A DNA stretch of 64,000 nt from positions 124,001-188,000 of the forward strand of contig CADCGK010000001.1 of the NCBI GenBank assembly GCA_902800965.1, read 5' to 3'. The stretch comes from an uncultured Bacteroidia bacterium. Its GTDB lineage: Bacteria > Bacteroidota > Bacteroidia > Bacteroidales > F082. The position numbers were made by a program, and so were the translations under genes. Under the pieces are notes generated by a model. That model was given only the letters and a program-made list of their open reading frames with translations. It was not told the origin of the DNA and made no database searches. This document shows positions 34,541 through 43,368 of the stretch, in pieces. The first letter of the stretch is position 1; each line of letters begins with the position of its first letter.

Positions 34541-36679
34541 TTCGATTTCATCCACAAAGATCCAAGCGGGATGTCCATAGCCGTCATGATCCTTTGGCAG
34601 ATCATGGCATTTGATGATGACCTCAACATAACGAGCCGTAACAGGTTCGAACTCCAGTTCATAGCTGAAGACTCCGTCTTTGTCCATCCAAGTGGAGATC
34701 TCAATTTCTTGTTGGCCCACTTTTCTGTACTTTTTCCCATCGTCGGAAACGAGCACCGTAGCCTGACTTGGATTATAAATCCAGGAGCCCTTGTTCACCA
34801 AGGCGTTGAAACGGACATAGCTCAAGGTGGCATTCTGCTCCAGGTCGATGACAGCATCAAGAGGCTGTCCCCAGAAGCCCAGCCAGCGGCCTGAAGTATA
34901 AGCGCAACGGCCTTTTTCACCGTCAACGAGCACCGGAGCCCCGTTATAGGCATACTGCTCATTGGGCTGTTCACGTAGCGTGATAGGTTTGTGGGTGGCC
35001 AGATTCGGCACTACAGTATCGGCCCAAACCTGTGGGTTGAAAATCTGCTTGGCATAGTTGTAATGATAGAGATCGTACAGCTGTGCCATGCGACGGCAAC
35101 GTTCCACCAAAGCATTGAAATCGCGGCTCTCCAGATCAGGATTGTTCCATTGGATTTCGGTCAGTGCATCCATACGTGGCATGGCCATATATTGCACATG
35201 ATGGAACGAAGTGATATATTCCGTCCAGATGTTGGCCTGCAAACCGATGATATGCTTTTGCTGTTCGGGCGTCAGCTCCTTCGGCATTGGCTGGAACTCA
35301 TACACTCGCGACACTGGCAGGTAGCCTCCGACACAGGAAGGCTCGGTGGAAGGATCTTCGCTCTGATAGTAGTCGAAATAGAGATGGGAGCCGGGACACA
35401 TGATCACGTCGTGACCTTTCCGAGCAGCTTCGATGCCGCCTTCCGTACCACGCCAGCTCATGATGATAGCAGACTCGGATACATTGCCCTCCAGAATCTC
35501 ATCCCATCCGATGACTCGGCGGCCACGAGCTTCCACCACCTTGGCCATGCGGTTCATCACATAGCTTTGCAGGTAATCTTCTGCGGAGAAACGAGCATCT
35601 TTCTTAATACCCAATTCTTTGATTTTCTTCTGGCATTTGGGGCATTTCTGCCAACGCACCTTCGGACATTCGTCTCCTCCGATATGGATATACTGCGAAG
35701 GGAAGATGTCCATTACTTCATTGAGCACATCTTCGACAAACTGCATGGTCTCTTCATTGCCAGCGCACAGCACATCGTCCGACACGCCCCAGCGCTTCCA
35801 CACCTCGTACGGACCACCCGTGCAGCCCAGCTTCGGATAAGCCGCCAAGGCAGCCTGCATGTGGCCTGGCAAGTCGATCTCAGGGATGATGTTGACATGA
35901 CGCTCAGCAGCGTATTGAACAAGGTCGCGGAGTTGTTCCTGGGTATAGAAACCACCATGGCGGATGGTGTCGTAGAGCCGACCGTTACGCCCAATGACCG
36001 TACCATTGCGGTAAGCCCCAACCTTGGTCAGCTCAGGATATTTCTTGATTTCGATACGCCAGCCTTGATCCTCGGTAAGGTGGAAATGGAACTGGTTCAT
36101 GTTGTGCATAGCCAGCATATCGATATAGATTTTCACCGAATCAAGATCCATGAAATGGCGGCATGGGTCGAGATGCATGGCACGGTAGGGGAAGTTGGGC
36201 CAGTCGCGGATGACGGCAGTTGGAAGTTGACAGTTGGCAGTTGGCAGTTGGCCGATTGGCAAGCTCTTTCTCAACGTTTGGATGCCGTAAAACACGCCAG
36301 CTGCATCGGCACCTTTGATGACGACTTGCTTAGAAGTGATATTGATTTCGTAGGCCTCAGTCTGGTCAAAACCAATACTATCGATGAGCAGAAGGATGGC
36401 GTTGGAGACGTCATTGCGAGCGGAACGCGGTGAAGCGTGGCAATCCAACTTAATCCCAGTTATATCTTTGATGTATTCACTAAGAAACTGTGCTTCGCGT
36501 TGGAGACCTTCTTCATAATGGATTTTGGTTTTTCCTTGAAGCACAAACGGCTTCTCTTCTGTAAGTTTCACCTCTTTGGGTTGAGGGATGACGTCGTAGT
36601 TGGCTTCAGGAAGTGGCTGTTGAGTGCATGCAGATAGCATTGCGGCCACAATACTTAAAGTAAGAAATAGATGTTTCAT
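34532..36679 (-). CDS. Beta-N-acetylhexosaminidase (GH20), lipoprotein
   Basis: A 715-residue lipoprotein (signal ending LSAC, Cys18): an N-terminal GH20b-like domain (to about 155), the GH20 catalytic barrel (about 160-510) with the catalytic pair in HIGGDE (Asp336, Glu337), and a C-terminal carbohydrate-binding region of F5/8 type C style (about 570-715). It removes terminal GlcNAc or GalNAc from glycans. Two repeat-derived insertions stay in frame: residues 78-91 come from a palindromic interspersed repeat, and 143-155 from five CAGTTGG heptamers, both in the N-terminal domain and its linker. The stop also lies in a heptamer array. It may be co-transcribed with the SGNH gene upstream. Confidence 0.93.
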   Translation of the reverse strand: MKHLFLTLSIVAAMLSACTQQPLPEANYDVIPQPKEVKLTEEKPFVLQGKTKIHYEEGLQREAQFLSEYIKDITGIKLDCHASPRSARNDVSNAILLLIDSIGFDQTEAYEINITSKQVVIKGADAAGVFYGIQTLRKSLPIGQLPTANCQLPTAVIRDWPNFPYRAMHLDPCRHFMDLDSVKIYIDMLAMHNMNQFHFHLTEDQGWRIEIKKYPELTKVGAYRNGTVIGRNGRLYDTIRHGGFYTQEQLRDLVQYAAERHVNIIPEIDLPGHMQAALAAYPKLGCTGGPYEVWKRWGVSDDVLCAGNEETMQFVEDVLNEVMDIFPSQYIHIGGDECPKVRWQKCPKCQKKIKELGIKKDARFSAEDYLQSYVMNRMAKVVEARGRRVIGWDEILEGNVSESAIIMSWRGTEGGIEAARKGHDVIMCPGSHLYFDYYQSEDPSTEPSCVGGYLPVSRVYEFQPMPKELTPEQQKHIIGLQANIWTEYITSFHHVQYMAMPRMDALTEIQWNNPDLESRDFNALVERCRRMAQLYDLYHYNYAKQIFNPQVWADTVVPNLATHKPITLREQPNEQYAYNGAPVLVDGEKGRCAYTSGRWLGFWGQPLDAVIDLEQNATLSYVRFNALVNKGSWIYNPSQATVLVSDDGKKYRKVGQQEIEISTWMDKDGVFSYELEFEPVTARYVEVIIKCHDLPKDHDGYGHPAWIFVDEIEIF
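36217..36251 (+). repeat. In-frame heptamer array inside the GH20 gene
   Basis: Five 7-nt units on the plus strand: CAGTTGG, AAGTTGA, CAGTTGG x3. Read on the minus strand it gives residues 143-155, GQLPTANCQLPTA, a near-repeat peptide in a variable linker before the conserved DWPNFPYR strand. Confidence 0.9.
36408..36447. repeat. Palindromic interspersed repeat (TCATTGCGAG...GGCAATCC) inside the GH20 gene
   Basis: The sequence begins with TCATTGCGAGCGG and ends with AAGCGTGGCAATCC, with imperfect dyad symmetry. From memory it resembles a widespread intergenic palindromic repeat found in many bacterial phyla. Here it encodes residues 78-91 of the GH20 protein (HASPRSARND core). Confidence 0.65.
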
Positions 36680-36690
36680 ATCAGATAATG

Positions 36691-37368
36691 CTACTTAACC
36701 AAAACTCTTCCAATAGCCGCCTGCACCAACTCCTCCATCAGGTAATAGGTATCCGGATTGGGATGGCAGCCGTCATCGCTGAGGTCTTTTTGGAAACCCA
36801 TGTCTTTATCGGCAAGGGCAGCGTGATAGTCCACATAGACAATATCGTTCGCCTCGGCGTAAGCTTTCAGGTTCTTGTTGATGTTAACGATGGTCTGTGC
36901 GGCATCCTTGATCTCCGATCTCCAAACAAATGCCTTACAAGGCGGGATGGAGCTGATGATCGGGATGATACCGTTGGCTCGGGCAAGCGAGCACATGGAA
37001 ATCACATTGTTGACCACCTGCTCGGGGCTTACCCAAAAATCATTGTGCGCCACGTCGTTGGTACCAGCCATGATAACCACCACCTTCGGATGGAGGTCGA
37101 TGACATCCGATTGGAAACGCACCAAGATATGGGCCGAGGTCTGTCCTCCGATGCCTCTTCCACAATAGTTATGATCCTTGAAAAACTCAGGATGATAGAG
37201 GGCCCAAATTTCGGTGATGGAATTCCCAATAAAAACGACTTCCGGATAATCTCTATTAGCTATAATTCTTTCATTGTCAGCTTTATAGTCGTTAAAGCGA
37301 AACCAATCTTGGGAATAGCCAAACATAGTCATAGACGATAACAGCATGATCATAAATGTCTTTTTCAT
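36691..37368 (-). CDS. SGNH/GDSL-family hydrolase, secreted
   Basis: A 225-residue secreted esterase of the SGNH fold: signal peptide about 1-19, block I VFIGNSITEIW (nucleophile Ser50), block II RGIGGQT (Gly74), block III GTNDVAHND (Asn104), and block V DGCHPNP (Asp199, His202). All four catalytic blocks are intact. It is close in type to PAF-acetylhydrolase-like or carbohydrate esterases that remove acetyl groups from glycans, compatible with the neighbouring GH20 enzyme. ATG 37368 is chosen because it forms a 4-bp ATGA overlap with the upstream gene and starts a signal peptide. Confidence 0.93.
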   Translation of the reverse strand: MKKTFMIMLLSSMTMFGYSQDWFRFNDYKADNERIIANRDYPEVVFIGNSITEIWALYHPEFFKDHNYCGRGIGGQTSAHILVRFQSDVIDLHPKVVVIMAGTNDVAHNDFWVSPEQVVNNVISMCSLARANGIIPIISSIPPCKAFVWRSEIKDAAQTIVNINKNLKAYAEANDIVYVDYHAALADKDMGFQKDLSDDGCHPNPDTYYLMEELVQAAIGRVLVK

Positions 37369-38045
37369 CGTACGGTCATTTTGGATGATATTTGGTTGGA
37401 TTTCAAATTCGGGCAATGCGACTTGATGAAGTCATACACGAAATCGTAATCCTCCTTGGGAACATAGATTTGGTTTCGTTCCAACAGCTGGTTAACCTTG
37501 ATGGTGTGTAGCCACCGGCGGCTGCGAACACGCCTAACCTTACTGAATTCAGAGGTGCTGGAGTTTTTTACCGTGGAAAGCATTCCTGCCCCCATGGTAG
37601 AGGGCCGCTTGGCGAAGAGGCCGACGAGGAAAGTAAGCATCCCAATTTTGCGAGCCTTCTGCTGTTGGGCAGCCAATTGGTTGTGAACAATCTTATGCTC
37701 GTCCATTTCAAAAAGGACTACGTATTTCCCTCCGAACACCCATGAAAGAAACACCGTACTCACGAAAGTCAGCACGGCAAAACCGCCTAATGCGATACCC
37801 ATCGCCTTAACCATGCCTAGTGCTCCAGCCCAGTCGCCATCAACGAGGTACATGATCGGGCAAAAAATCAAAAACAAGATCAGCACAGTGTAAAAAAAGA
37901 CCTTGAACACTGTGATCATGATGACAGGGTTTGTGATCATATTGAGTTCATATTTCCAACGGTATTTCCCGTCTTCACATAGCCTGACCCTAGAGCCCAT
38001 ATAATCAATGCTTTCTTTTTGTCCTGAATCCAAACGACAGCTCAT
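37365..38045 (-). CDS. Two-TM membrane protein of unknown function
   Basis: A 226-residue protein with two adjacent hydrophobic helices (about residues 41-63 and 76-102) in the first half and a cytoplasmic C-terminal half containing basic clusters (KVRRVRSRRW) and an ending FVYDFIKSHCPNLK. It resembles small bacterial proteins with a PH-like C-terminal region, but I cannot name a family. It is translationally coupled to the SGNH gene and lies 18 bp downstream of the zinc-ribbon gene, so it is part of the same operon. Confidence 0.7.
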   Translation of the reverse strand: MSCRLDSGQKESIDYMGSRVRLCEDGKYRWKYELNMITNPVIMITVFKVFFYTVLILFLIFCPIMYLVDGDWAGALGMVKAMGIALGGFAVLTFVSTVFLSWVFGGKYVVLFEMDEHKIVHNQLAAQQQKARKIGMLTFLVGLFAKRPSTMGAGMLSTVKNSSTSEFSKVRRVRSRRWLHTIKVNQLLERNQIYVPKEDYDFVYDFIKSHCPNLKSNQISSKMTVR

Positions 38046-38063
38046 GGCTTATAACTATTTAAT

Positions 38064-40814
38064 TCATTCAAAGGCCTGGTATACTATATGTAATGCATCT
38101 AATGACGTGTCGTCTATTGCCTTATCCATGCCTGTCCATTTTCGTTTCACCTTTACAGCGTCGTCGCCATTAAACTCAATAAAAGCACCGTTATTTCCAG
38201 TTTTTGAAGTGATCTTACCGTTTCCATTAAATGAAGCAGTTCCAGAAATACCGCTTGTCCATTGATACGATTCAGACACAGCCATTGTAAAGGTTCCTGT
38301 GCCTGTTTTTTTATCATAATGTCCGCTTAATGTAACATTCACGGATGCATCACAGTAATTATCTGAATTATAACATTGGTAGCGACTACACTTTCCTTGT
38401 GAGGAGATGCTGAAACTACCATTTCTTTCAAGCCGGAGGTCAGTTTTACTTAAAGCATCCGATATGGCTTGATTGAAGGCTTGACTATCACACTCCTCAC
38501 CATAATAACCAATTCCATCAAAAGATTTGAAAACAAAGTCCGGCCTTGATTTGTTCAGTTCCACCTCAGTGGTACCACCTGTAGTATCTACCACAAAACC
38601 AATCGCCTCAATGGGTGTTTTGCCATTTTTGAAATCATCCTCGTTTTTATAGATCAACACTTGGTTAGGTCTCCCCATAGTCTTGTATTGGCTTAAAGTA
38701 ACATGCTGTGAATTCTCTCGAGGAAATTCCGTTTGCCATCCCTCATCACGGAATGTGTCTTCATTCGGGATATTGACATGCCAGCCCATGTAGGGTTTCT
38801 TGTCGACACCCAAGCAGATGGTGCGGCCTACATACTTGGCGCTCCCTGACTCTGCCCCAAGCGTTTCCTTGATCACGATATTGATATCAGGATCGTATTG
38901 AGGTTTTTCCGTCCACAGCAAGGCATCCAGTCTGTCACAGTCTTTCTGCAACTGATTGATATTGTATCCGTTCTCGCCCAACCACTTGTAAAAAATCTCT
39001 TGGTCAGGATAACACTCGAGATACTTGTTCACTACTACGCACAGTTGTTCATTAATTAAATTAGGCATACCATAAACCCGTCTATAACCATCATCCAAGA
39101 AAACCAAATCCCCGTCTTTATCCACCAGTTCATTGCGGAACCGATCCATCAAGTTGTTCACGATGGTCAGGCGTTGAACGTAGTCGAAATGCTTTTTCTC
39201 AAGGCATTCGCTATTCAAATCCACGTAGGTCTCAATCAAGTCCAAGAGTTTTCTTGCCTCCGCTTTCCTCTTAGCAATCTCTTTCTTTTCGCGATAACGT
39301 TCATCCAACATGGCCTTGATCTCTGCATCGCTCATACCATGCAGAAACTCGGGAGTGGAGACCCTCAAGCTAATGATGTTCCAATGATCTTGATCCACAA
39401 CGCCACCATTCCCATCGGCGATCTTCTCATAGTTTTCATATAAATCATTCATCTGTGTAGAGGCCCAAAACTTCTTCCCGATCTCCACGCCCTTGGCCGT
39501 CGCCTGGACCACCTTGATATAGGGAAGGAGCTCTTTCGATTTGGCTTCCAATTGGCCTTTCGCATAACCCTTCACTTGATCCCAGGCCAAGACAACACTT
39601 TTCTTGAGATCGGCGCCTTCCCCCAATTGGGTGCTCAGCTTCTCCACATTGTCGATCGAGAAGCGATCCTCAAGCACTTCGATGATTTTGTTCCTTCGGC
39701 TGTCGATTTTTTCAATCTCCGTTTTATAAACGAATTCTCCTTTTTTCTCACTCTTTATCTCATCCAGCACTTTTTTCTTCTTGGTATCCTCCTCTTTGAG
39801 TTTGTTGAGGAAATAGGCGAGCATCTTCGTCTCAACTATCTTGACCATATTCTCAGAAGCCACCTTCATTCGTTCCTCTAGACTCGCATTCTCCATGTCG
39901 TGGGCATTGACAATATCCATACCGATTTTAACGACGTCATTGTCGGCAAACAACTCACGGGCGGCGATGCCGGCCAAGTCATTCTCGCCCAGACAATGGT
40001 CGTTGGCGAACTTCGTCAGCTGTTCCTTCCATGTCGGTTCCAATGTCTTGTTGTCCATATTCCTTTGCCATCCGTTAACGGCGATATTCTCGGCGAGCCT
40101 TTCACGCAGCTTTTCCTTGTCGTCAACGACACCAGCCTCGCTGAAGTGGCTGGTCTCGAATCGGACGACACCTTCACGAAGCGCATAATAGTCCGGAATC
40201 TTGTATTTCGGCCCATCATCGGTAATGAGTACACCTACCAAGTTCATGTATTTATCCTTGGGAAAGCTCTTAGGAATGTCAAAGCTGACCGTCGCAGTTC
40301 CATCCAATTGAACATGCTTTTCACCATTGCAGGTAACACTGACAGGAGTAACGATGAAGTTGTAGCCTTGTCGCTTTAGCTCGGCAAGACGTTTATCGGT
40401 CACTGGCGCACATTCAACATCTTTGGAACTACCCGGCAACTCCAATTGGTAATCTTTGCCGTCCAAAACGATTGGAGGTAGTTCGGCGGAAGCCACTTTT
40501 GGCCGATTCTGGTCAATGATCTTACGGTCGTGTCTGCCTTGGAAGTACTTGACCGCTCCCACCACCACAACCGCAACAATAGCTAAAACCAGCAATGCTT
40601 TCCCGCATCCGTTTTTCTTTTTGGGAACAACGGGGTGAGGATTCGACTTGGCGGACGATAAATTCGGTCTCGGCGGGTATTGACCTACGGATTTCGGCTC
40701 GTTTTGAATAGGACTGGTTGGCTGTTGAGGCCTCGGAACAGGATGCCCGCAGCCAGAACAGAACTTTTGTCCTTCTTTTAAAGGTGAACCACAATGACCA
40801 CAATAGTTTTGCAT
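38064..40814 (-). CDS. Large zinc-ribbon, single-TM protein of unknown function
   Basis: A 916-residue protein that I do not recognise beyond its ends. Residues 5-22 form a zinc ribbon (CGHC...CSGC; Cys5, 8, 19 and 22), followed by a Pro/Ser-rich linker, one transmembrane helix (about 72-90), a beta domain (about 110-225), a long Lys/Glu-rich helical region (about 225-560), a middle globular part, and a C-terminal beta domain (about 780-905) with Tyr/Ser/Gly strands. The topology suggests a cytoplasmic ribbon and a large extracytoplasmic part. It begins 5 bp after MurF-Alr and precedes three envelope or glycan genes. I propose no function. Confidence 0.75.
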   Translation of the reverse strand: MQNYCGHCGSPLKEGQKFCSGCGHPVPRPQQPTSPIQNEPKSVGQYPPRPNLSSAKSNPHPVVPKKKNGCGKALLVLAIVAVVVVGAVKYFQGRHDRKIIDQNRPKVASAELPPIVLDGKDYQLELPGSSKDVECAPVTDKRLAELKRQGYNFIVTPVSVTCNGEKHVQLDGTATVSFDIPKSFPKDKYMNLVGVLITDDGPKYKIPDYYALREGVVRFETSHFSEAGVVDDKEKLRERLAENIAVNGWQRNMDNKTLEPTWKEQLTKFANDHCLGENDLAGIAARELFADNDVVKIGMDIVNAHDMENASLEERMKVASENMVKIVETKMLAYFLNKLKEEDTKKKKVLDEIKSEKKGEFVYKTEIEKIDSRRNKIIEVLEDRFSIDNVEKLSTQLGEGADLKKSVVLAWDQVKGYAKGQLEAKSKELLPYIKVVQATAKGVEIGKKFWASTQMNDLYENYEKIADGNGGVVDQDHWNIISLRVSTPEFLHGMSDAEIKAMLDERYREKKEIAKRKAEARKLLDLIETYVDLNSECLEKKHFDYVQRLTIVNNLMDRFRNELVDKDGDLVFLDDGYRRVYGMPNLINEQLCVVVNKYLECYPDQEIFYKWLGENGYNINQLQKDCDRLDALLWTEKPQYDPDINIVIKETLGAESGSAKYVGRTICLGVDKKPYMGWHVNIPNEDTFRDEGWQTEFPRENSQHVTLSQYKTMGRPNQVLIYKNEDDFKNGKTPIEAIGFVVDTTGGTTEVELNKSRPDFVFKSFDGIGYYGEECDSQAFNQAISDALSKTDLRLERNGSFSISSQGKCSRYQCYNSDNYCDASVNVTLSGHYDKKTGTGTFTMAVSESYQWTSGISGTASFNGNGKITSKTGNNGAFIEFNGDDAVKVKRKWTGMDKAIDDTSLDALHIVYQAFE

Positions 40815-40819
40815 ATTAA

Positions 40820-43288
40820 TTATTCTTGGTAGTAAACTCTTTTAACTCTTTGCGAGATGCGTGTCATTACCTCGTAGGGGATGGTTTGGCAGGCCTTGGC
40901 GATGTCGTTGATGCTGTGCTCAGCATCGAAGATCACCACCGTGTCACCTTCCTTTGCTTCCACATTGGTCAAGTCGAGCATGCACATGTCCATGCAGATA
41001 TCGCCTACGATGGGCACTTGCTGACCATTGATATAGAATTTGCCATTGCCATTACCCAACAGACGCGACAGGCCGTCGGCATAGCCAATAGGAACGATGC
41101 CAATACGCATGTCATGGATAGCCCTGCCGTGACGGTTGTAACCGATACTATCGCCTGCTGGGATCTCCTTGATCTGGTTGATGGTGGTCTTGAGCGACAC
41201 CACGGTTTCCAACACGCCCTCGTCCTGCTTGCAGGTAGGCACGCCATAAAGGCCAATGCCGAGTCGCACCATATCGAACTGGTATTGGGTAAATCTCGTG
41301 ATGCCAGCGGTATTCAAAATATGGCGCAGCACCTTATAAGGGAAGGCATCCACAATCATCTGGCTGCCTTCTTGGAACACCTTGATCTGACTCATCGTGA
41401 ACTCATCTTCTTCAGGATTGTCGGCGGTGGCCAAATGCGAGAACACACTCCTCACATGAATCAACGGATTGGCTTGAATGCGACGGATCAGCTCGGGGAG
41501 TTCCTTCAACGAGAAGCCCAAACGATGCATGCCTGTATCGAGTTTCACATGAACATTCAGCGGGATGGTCACTCCTGTTATAGCCAAAGTCCTTTCAATG
41601 AGTTCCAAATTGCGGAAGCTGAACACCTCAGGTTCCAGATGGTATTTAATGATGTTGTCGTAGCTGTTGATCTCGGGACTCATCACCATGATGGGCAAGT
41701 TGATGCCAGCACGTCGGAGCTCCACACCCTCGTCGGCGAAGGCCACCGTCAGGTAGTCGGCGCGATGGAATTGGAGGATGTTCGACACCTCGTAGTTGCC
41801 ACTACCGTAGCCAAAGGCCTTCACCATGACCATGAGCTTGGTCTCGGGCTTGATCAATGAGCGATAATGGTTGAAGTTGCTAATCAGGTGGTTGAAGTTG
41901 ATCTCCAGCACCGTCTCATGGGCTTTCTCCTGGAGTTCCATGCTGATCTGCTCGAACTCGAAAGCACGGGCGCCTTTCAGCAAGATAGTCTGGTTACGGA
42001 ACTGCGAGAGCGGATAACGCTGCAAGAAGTCGTTGACATCCTTGAAGAAATGGCTCTTCATCTTGAAATAGCGCTCTTGCCGCGAGATGGCCTCGCCAAT
42101 GCCTATCAACGTCCCAACACCTTTGTTCTCAAGCAGCTGAGCAATAGATCCATAGAGTTCATGCTCATCCTTACCGCTTTGGAGAATATCGGAAAGGATC
42201 AACACCTTGTCCTGATGCTGCCGCTGCTGGTTCATCACATCAAGTGCGATGGCCAGCGAGTTGACATCAGAATTGTAGTAGTCGTTGATGATAGTGCAGT
42301 TGTTGATACCCGACTTGATCTCAAGTCGCATGGCGATGGAATTCAGGCCTTGAAGACGCTCCGCTAGGACCTCCTTCGGCATCTTCATGAAAAGGCACAG
42401 AACAATGCAGTGGATGGCATTTTCAATGGAGGCGTCGTCGTTAAACGGAATGGAAAACTGATAGGGTTCCCCCTTGACAACTAGTTTCAACAGGGTGTCA
42501 CTCTCTTGTTTGTCAACTGTTTCAACATAGACATCAGCCTCTTTGAACTTACGGCTCCATGGAATCAGCTGCATCTTTTTTCCCAAGCCAGCACGCAGGA
42601 TCACCTGTTGGATGTCGTAATAGTCCATGCAATAGACCAGGGTATCCGCTTGCGTGAAAAGGTTCAGCTTCTCCCCCGCTTTCTGCATGAAGCTAATGAA
42701 GTTCTCTTCATGCGCCTGACCGATATTGGTGAAGATTCCGATGGTCGGTTTGATGATTTTCTGCAAGGCGGTCATCTCGTCAGGTTTGGAGATGCCGGCC
42801 TCAAAGATGGCTAACTGATGTGTCTTGTCCATGCGCCATACGGACAACGGAACACCCACTTGGGAGTTGTAGCTCTTGGGACTGCGAACGAGGTTGTAAT
42901 CAGGACCCAACAGCTGGGCTAGCCATTCCTTGACGATGGTTTTGCCGTTGCTTCCAGTGATGCCTATGACGGGAATGTCGAACTGCGACCTGTGGTGAGC
43001 TGCCAGTTGCTGCAAGGCTTTCAGCACATCCTGCACTTGAATGTAGCAAGCATCAGGATGCACCACTTCTGGCATTCGGCTTACCACAAAGGCACGAACT
43101 CCACTCTGATACAGATCTTCAATATATTTGTGACCGTCATTCCTTTGACTTGCCAGCGCAAAAAACAAGGTTTGCTCGGCAGCGTCAAGCCGACGGCTGT
43201 CGATGAGCAGATGCTGGATCATTCTATCCTCATCCGAACCCATCAGACGGCCGCCGACGATTTCCGATATTTGCTTTATCCTATACAT
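40820..43288 (-). CDS. Bifunctional MurF-alanine racemase
   Basis: An 822-residue fusion. Residues 1-455 are a Mur ligase of the MurF type, which adds D-Ala-D-Ala to the UDP-MurNAc tripeptide (P-loop TGSNGKT at 111-117, central-domain block GQAHEENF near 190-197). Residues 455-822 are a PLP-dependent alanine racemase with the Schiff-base lysine in MVKAFGYGSG (Lys490) and the catalytic-tyrosine region SIGYNRHGRA. The fusion is known in Bacteroidota and joins D-Ala supply to its use in peptidoglycan synthesis. Both active sites look intact. The zinc-ribbon gene follows after 5 bp. A GC-rich hairpin lies just upstream. Confidence 0.95.
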   Translation of the reverse strand: MYRIKQISEIVGGRLMGSDEDRMIQHLLIDSRRLDAAEQTLFFALASQRNDGHKYIEDLYQSGVRAFVVSRMPEVVHPDACYIQVQDVLKALQQLAAHHRSQFDIPVIGITGSNGKTIVKEWLAQLLGPDYNLVRSPKSYNSQVGVPLSVWRMDKTHQLAIFEAGISKPDEMTALQKIIKPTIGIFTNIGQAHEENFISFMQKAGEKLNLFTQADTLVYCMDYYDIQQVILRAGLGKKMQLIPWSRKFKEADVYVETVDKQESDTLLKLVVKGEPYQFSIPFNDDASIENAIHCIVLCLFMKMPKEVLAERLQGLNSIAMRLEIKSGINNCTIINDYYNSDVNSLAIALDVMNQQRQHQDKVLILSDILQSGKDEHELYGSIAQLLENKGVGTLIGIGEAISRQERYFKMKSHFFKDVNDFLQRYPLSQFRNQTILLKGARAFEFEQISMELQEKAHETVLEINFNHLISNFNHYRSLIKPETKLMVMVKAFGYGSGNYEVSNILQFHRADYLTVAFADEGVELRRAGINLPIMVMSPEINSYDNIIKYHLEPEVFSFRNLELIERTLAITGVTIPLNVHVKLDTGMHRLGFSLKELPELIRRIQANPLIHVRSVFSHLATADNPEEDEFTMSQIKVFQEGSQMIVDAFPYKVLRHILNTAGITRFTQYQFDMVRLGIGLYGVPTCKQDEGVLETVVSLKTTINQIKEIPAGDSIGYNRHGRAIHDMRIGIVPIGYADGLSRLLGNGNGKFYINGQQVPIVGDICMDMCMLDLTNVEAKEGDTVVIFDAEHSINDIAKACQTIPYEVMTRISQRVKRVYYQE

Positions 43289-43295
43289 TTTGTAT

Positions 43296-43324
43296 CCGGG
43301 GGCAACGCGTTACGTAACCCCCGG
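43296..43324. repeat. GC-rich hairpin with internal palindrome upstream of murF-alr
   Basis: CCGGGGG (43296-43302) pairs perfectly with CCCCCGG (43318-43324); the loop ends in the 10-bp palindrome GTTACGTAAC. It lies 8 bp before the murF-alr ATG on the minus strand and lacks a U-run, so it is not a normal terminator. It may be a REP-like element or a leader structure. Confidence 0.6.
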
Positions 43325-43340
43325 TTATTAATGGTATCCT

Positions 43341-43368
43341 CCTAACTCCCAACTCCTAACCTCTAACT
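43341..43368 (-). repeat. Heptamer array, AGTTAGG type, at the ackA 3' end
   Basis: Four 7-nt units on the minus strand: AGTTAGA, GGTTAGG, AGTTGGG, AGTTAGG. The last codons of ackA and its TAG stop (43356-43358) lie in the first two units. Confidence 0.85.

Noticed and set aside
34991..36433. A 480-residue open frame antisense to the GH20 gene
   Set aside because: It is a shadow of the conserved GH20 coding sequence. Its translation is low-complexity His/Ile/Val-rich and has no start context or family resemblance.
40826..41860. A 344-residue open frame antisense to the alanine racemase half of MurF-Alr
   Set aside because: It overlaps a clearly conserved enzyme on the other strand, and its composition is that of reverse-complemented codons.
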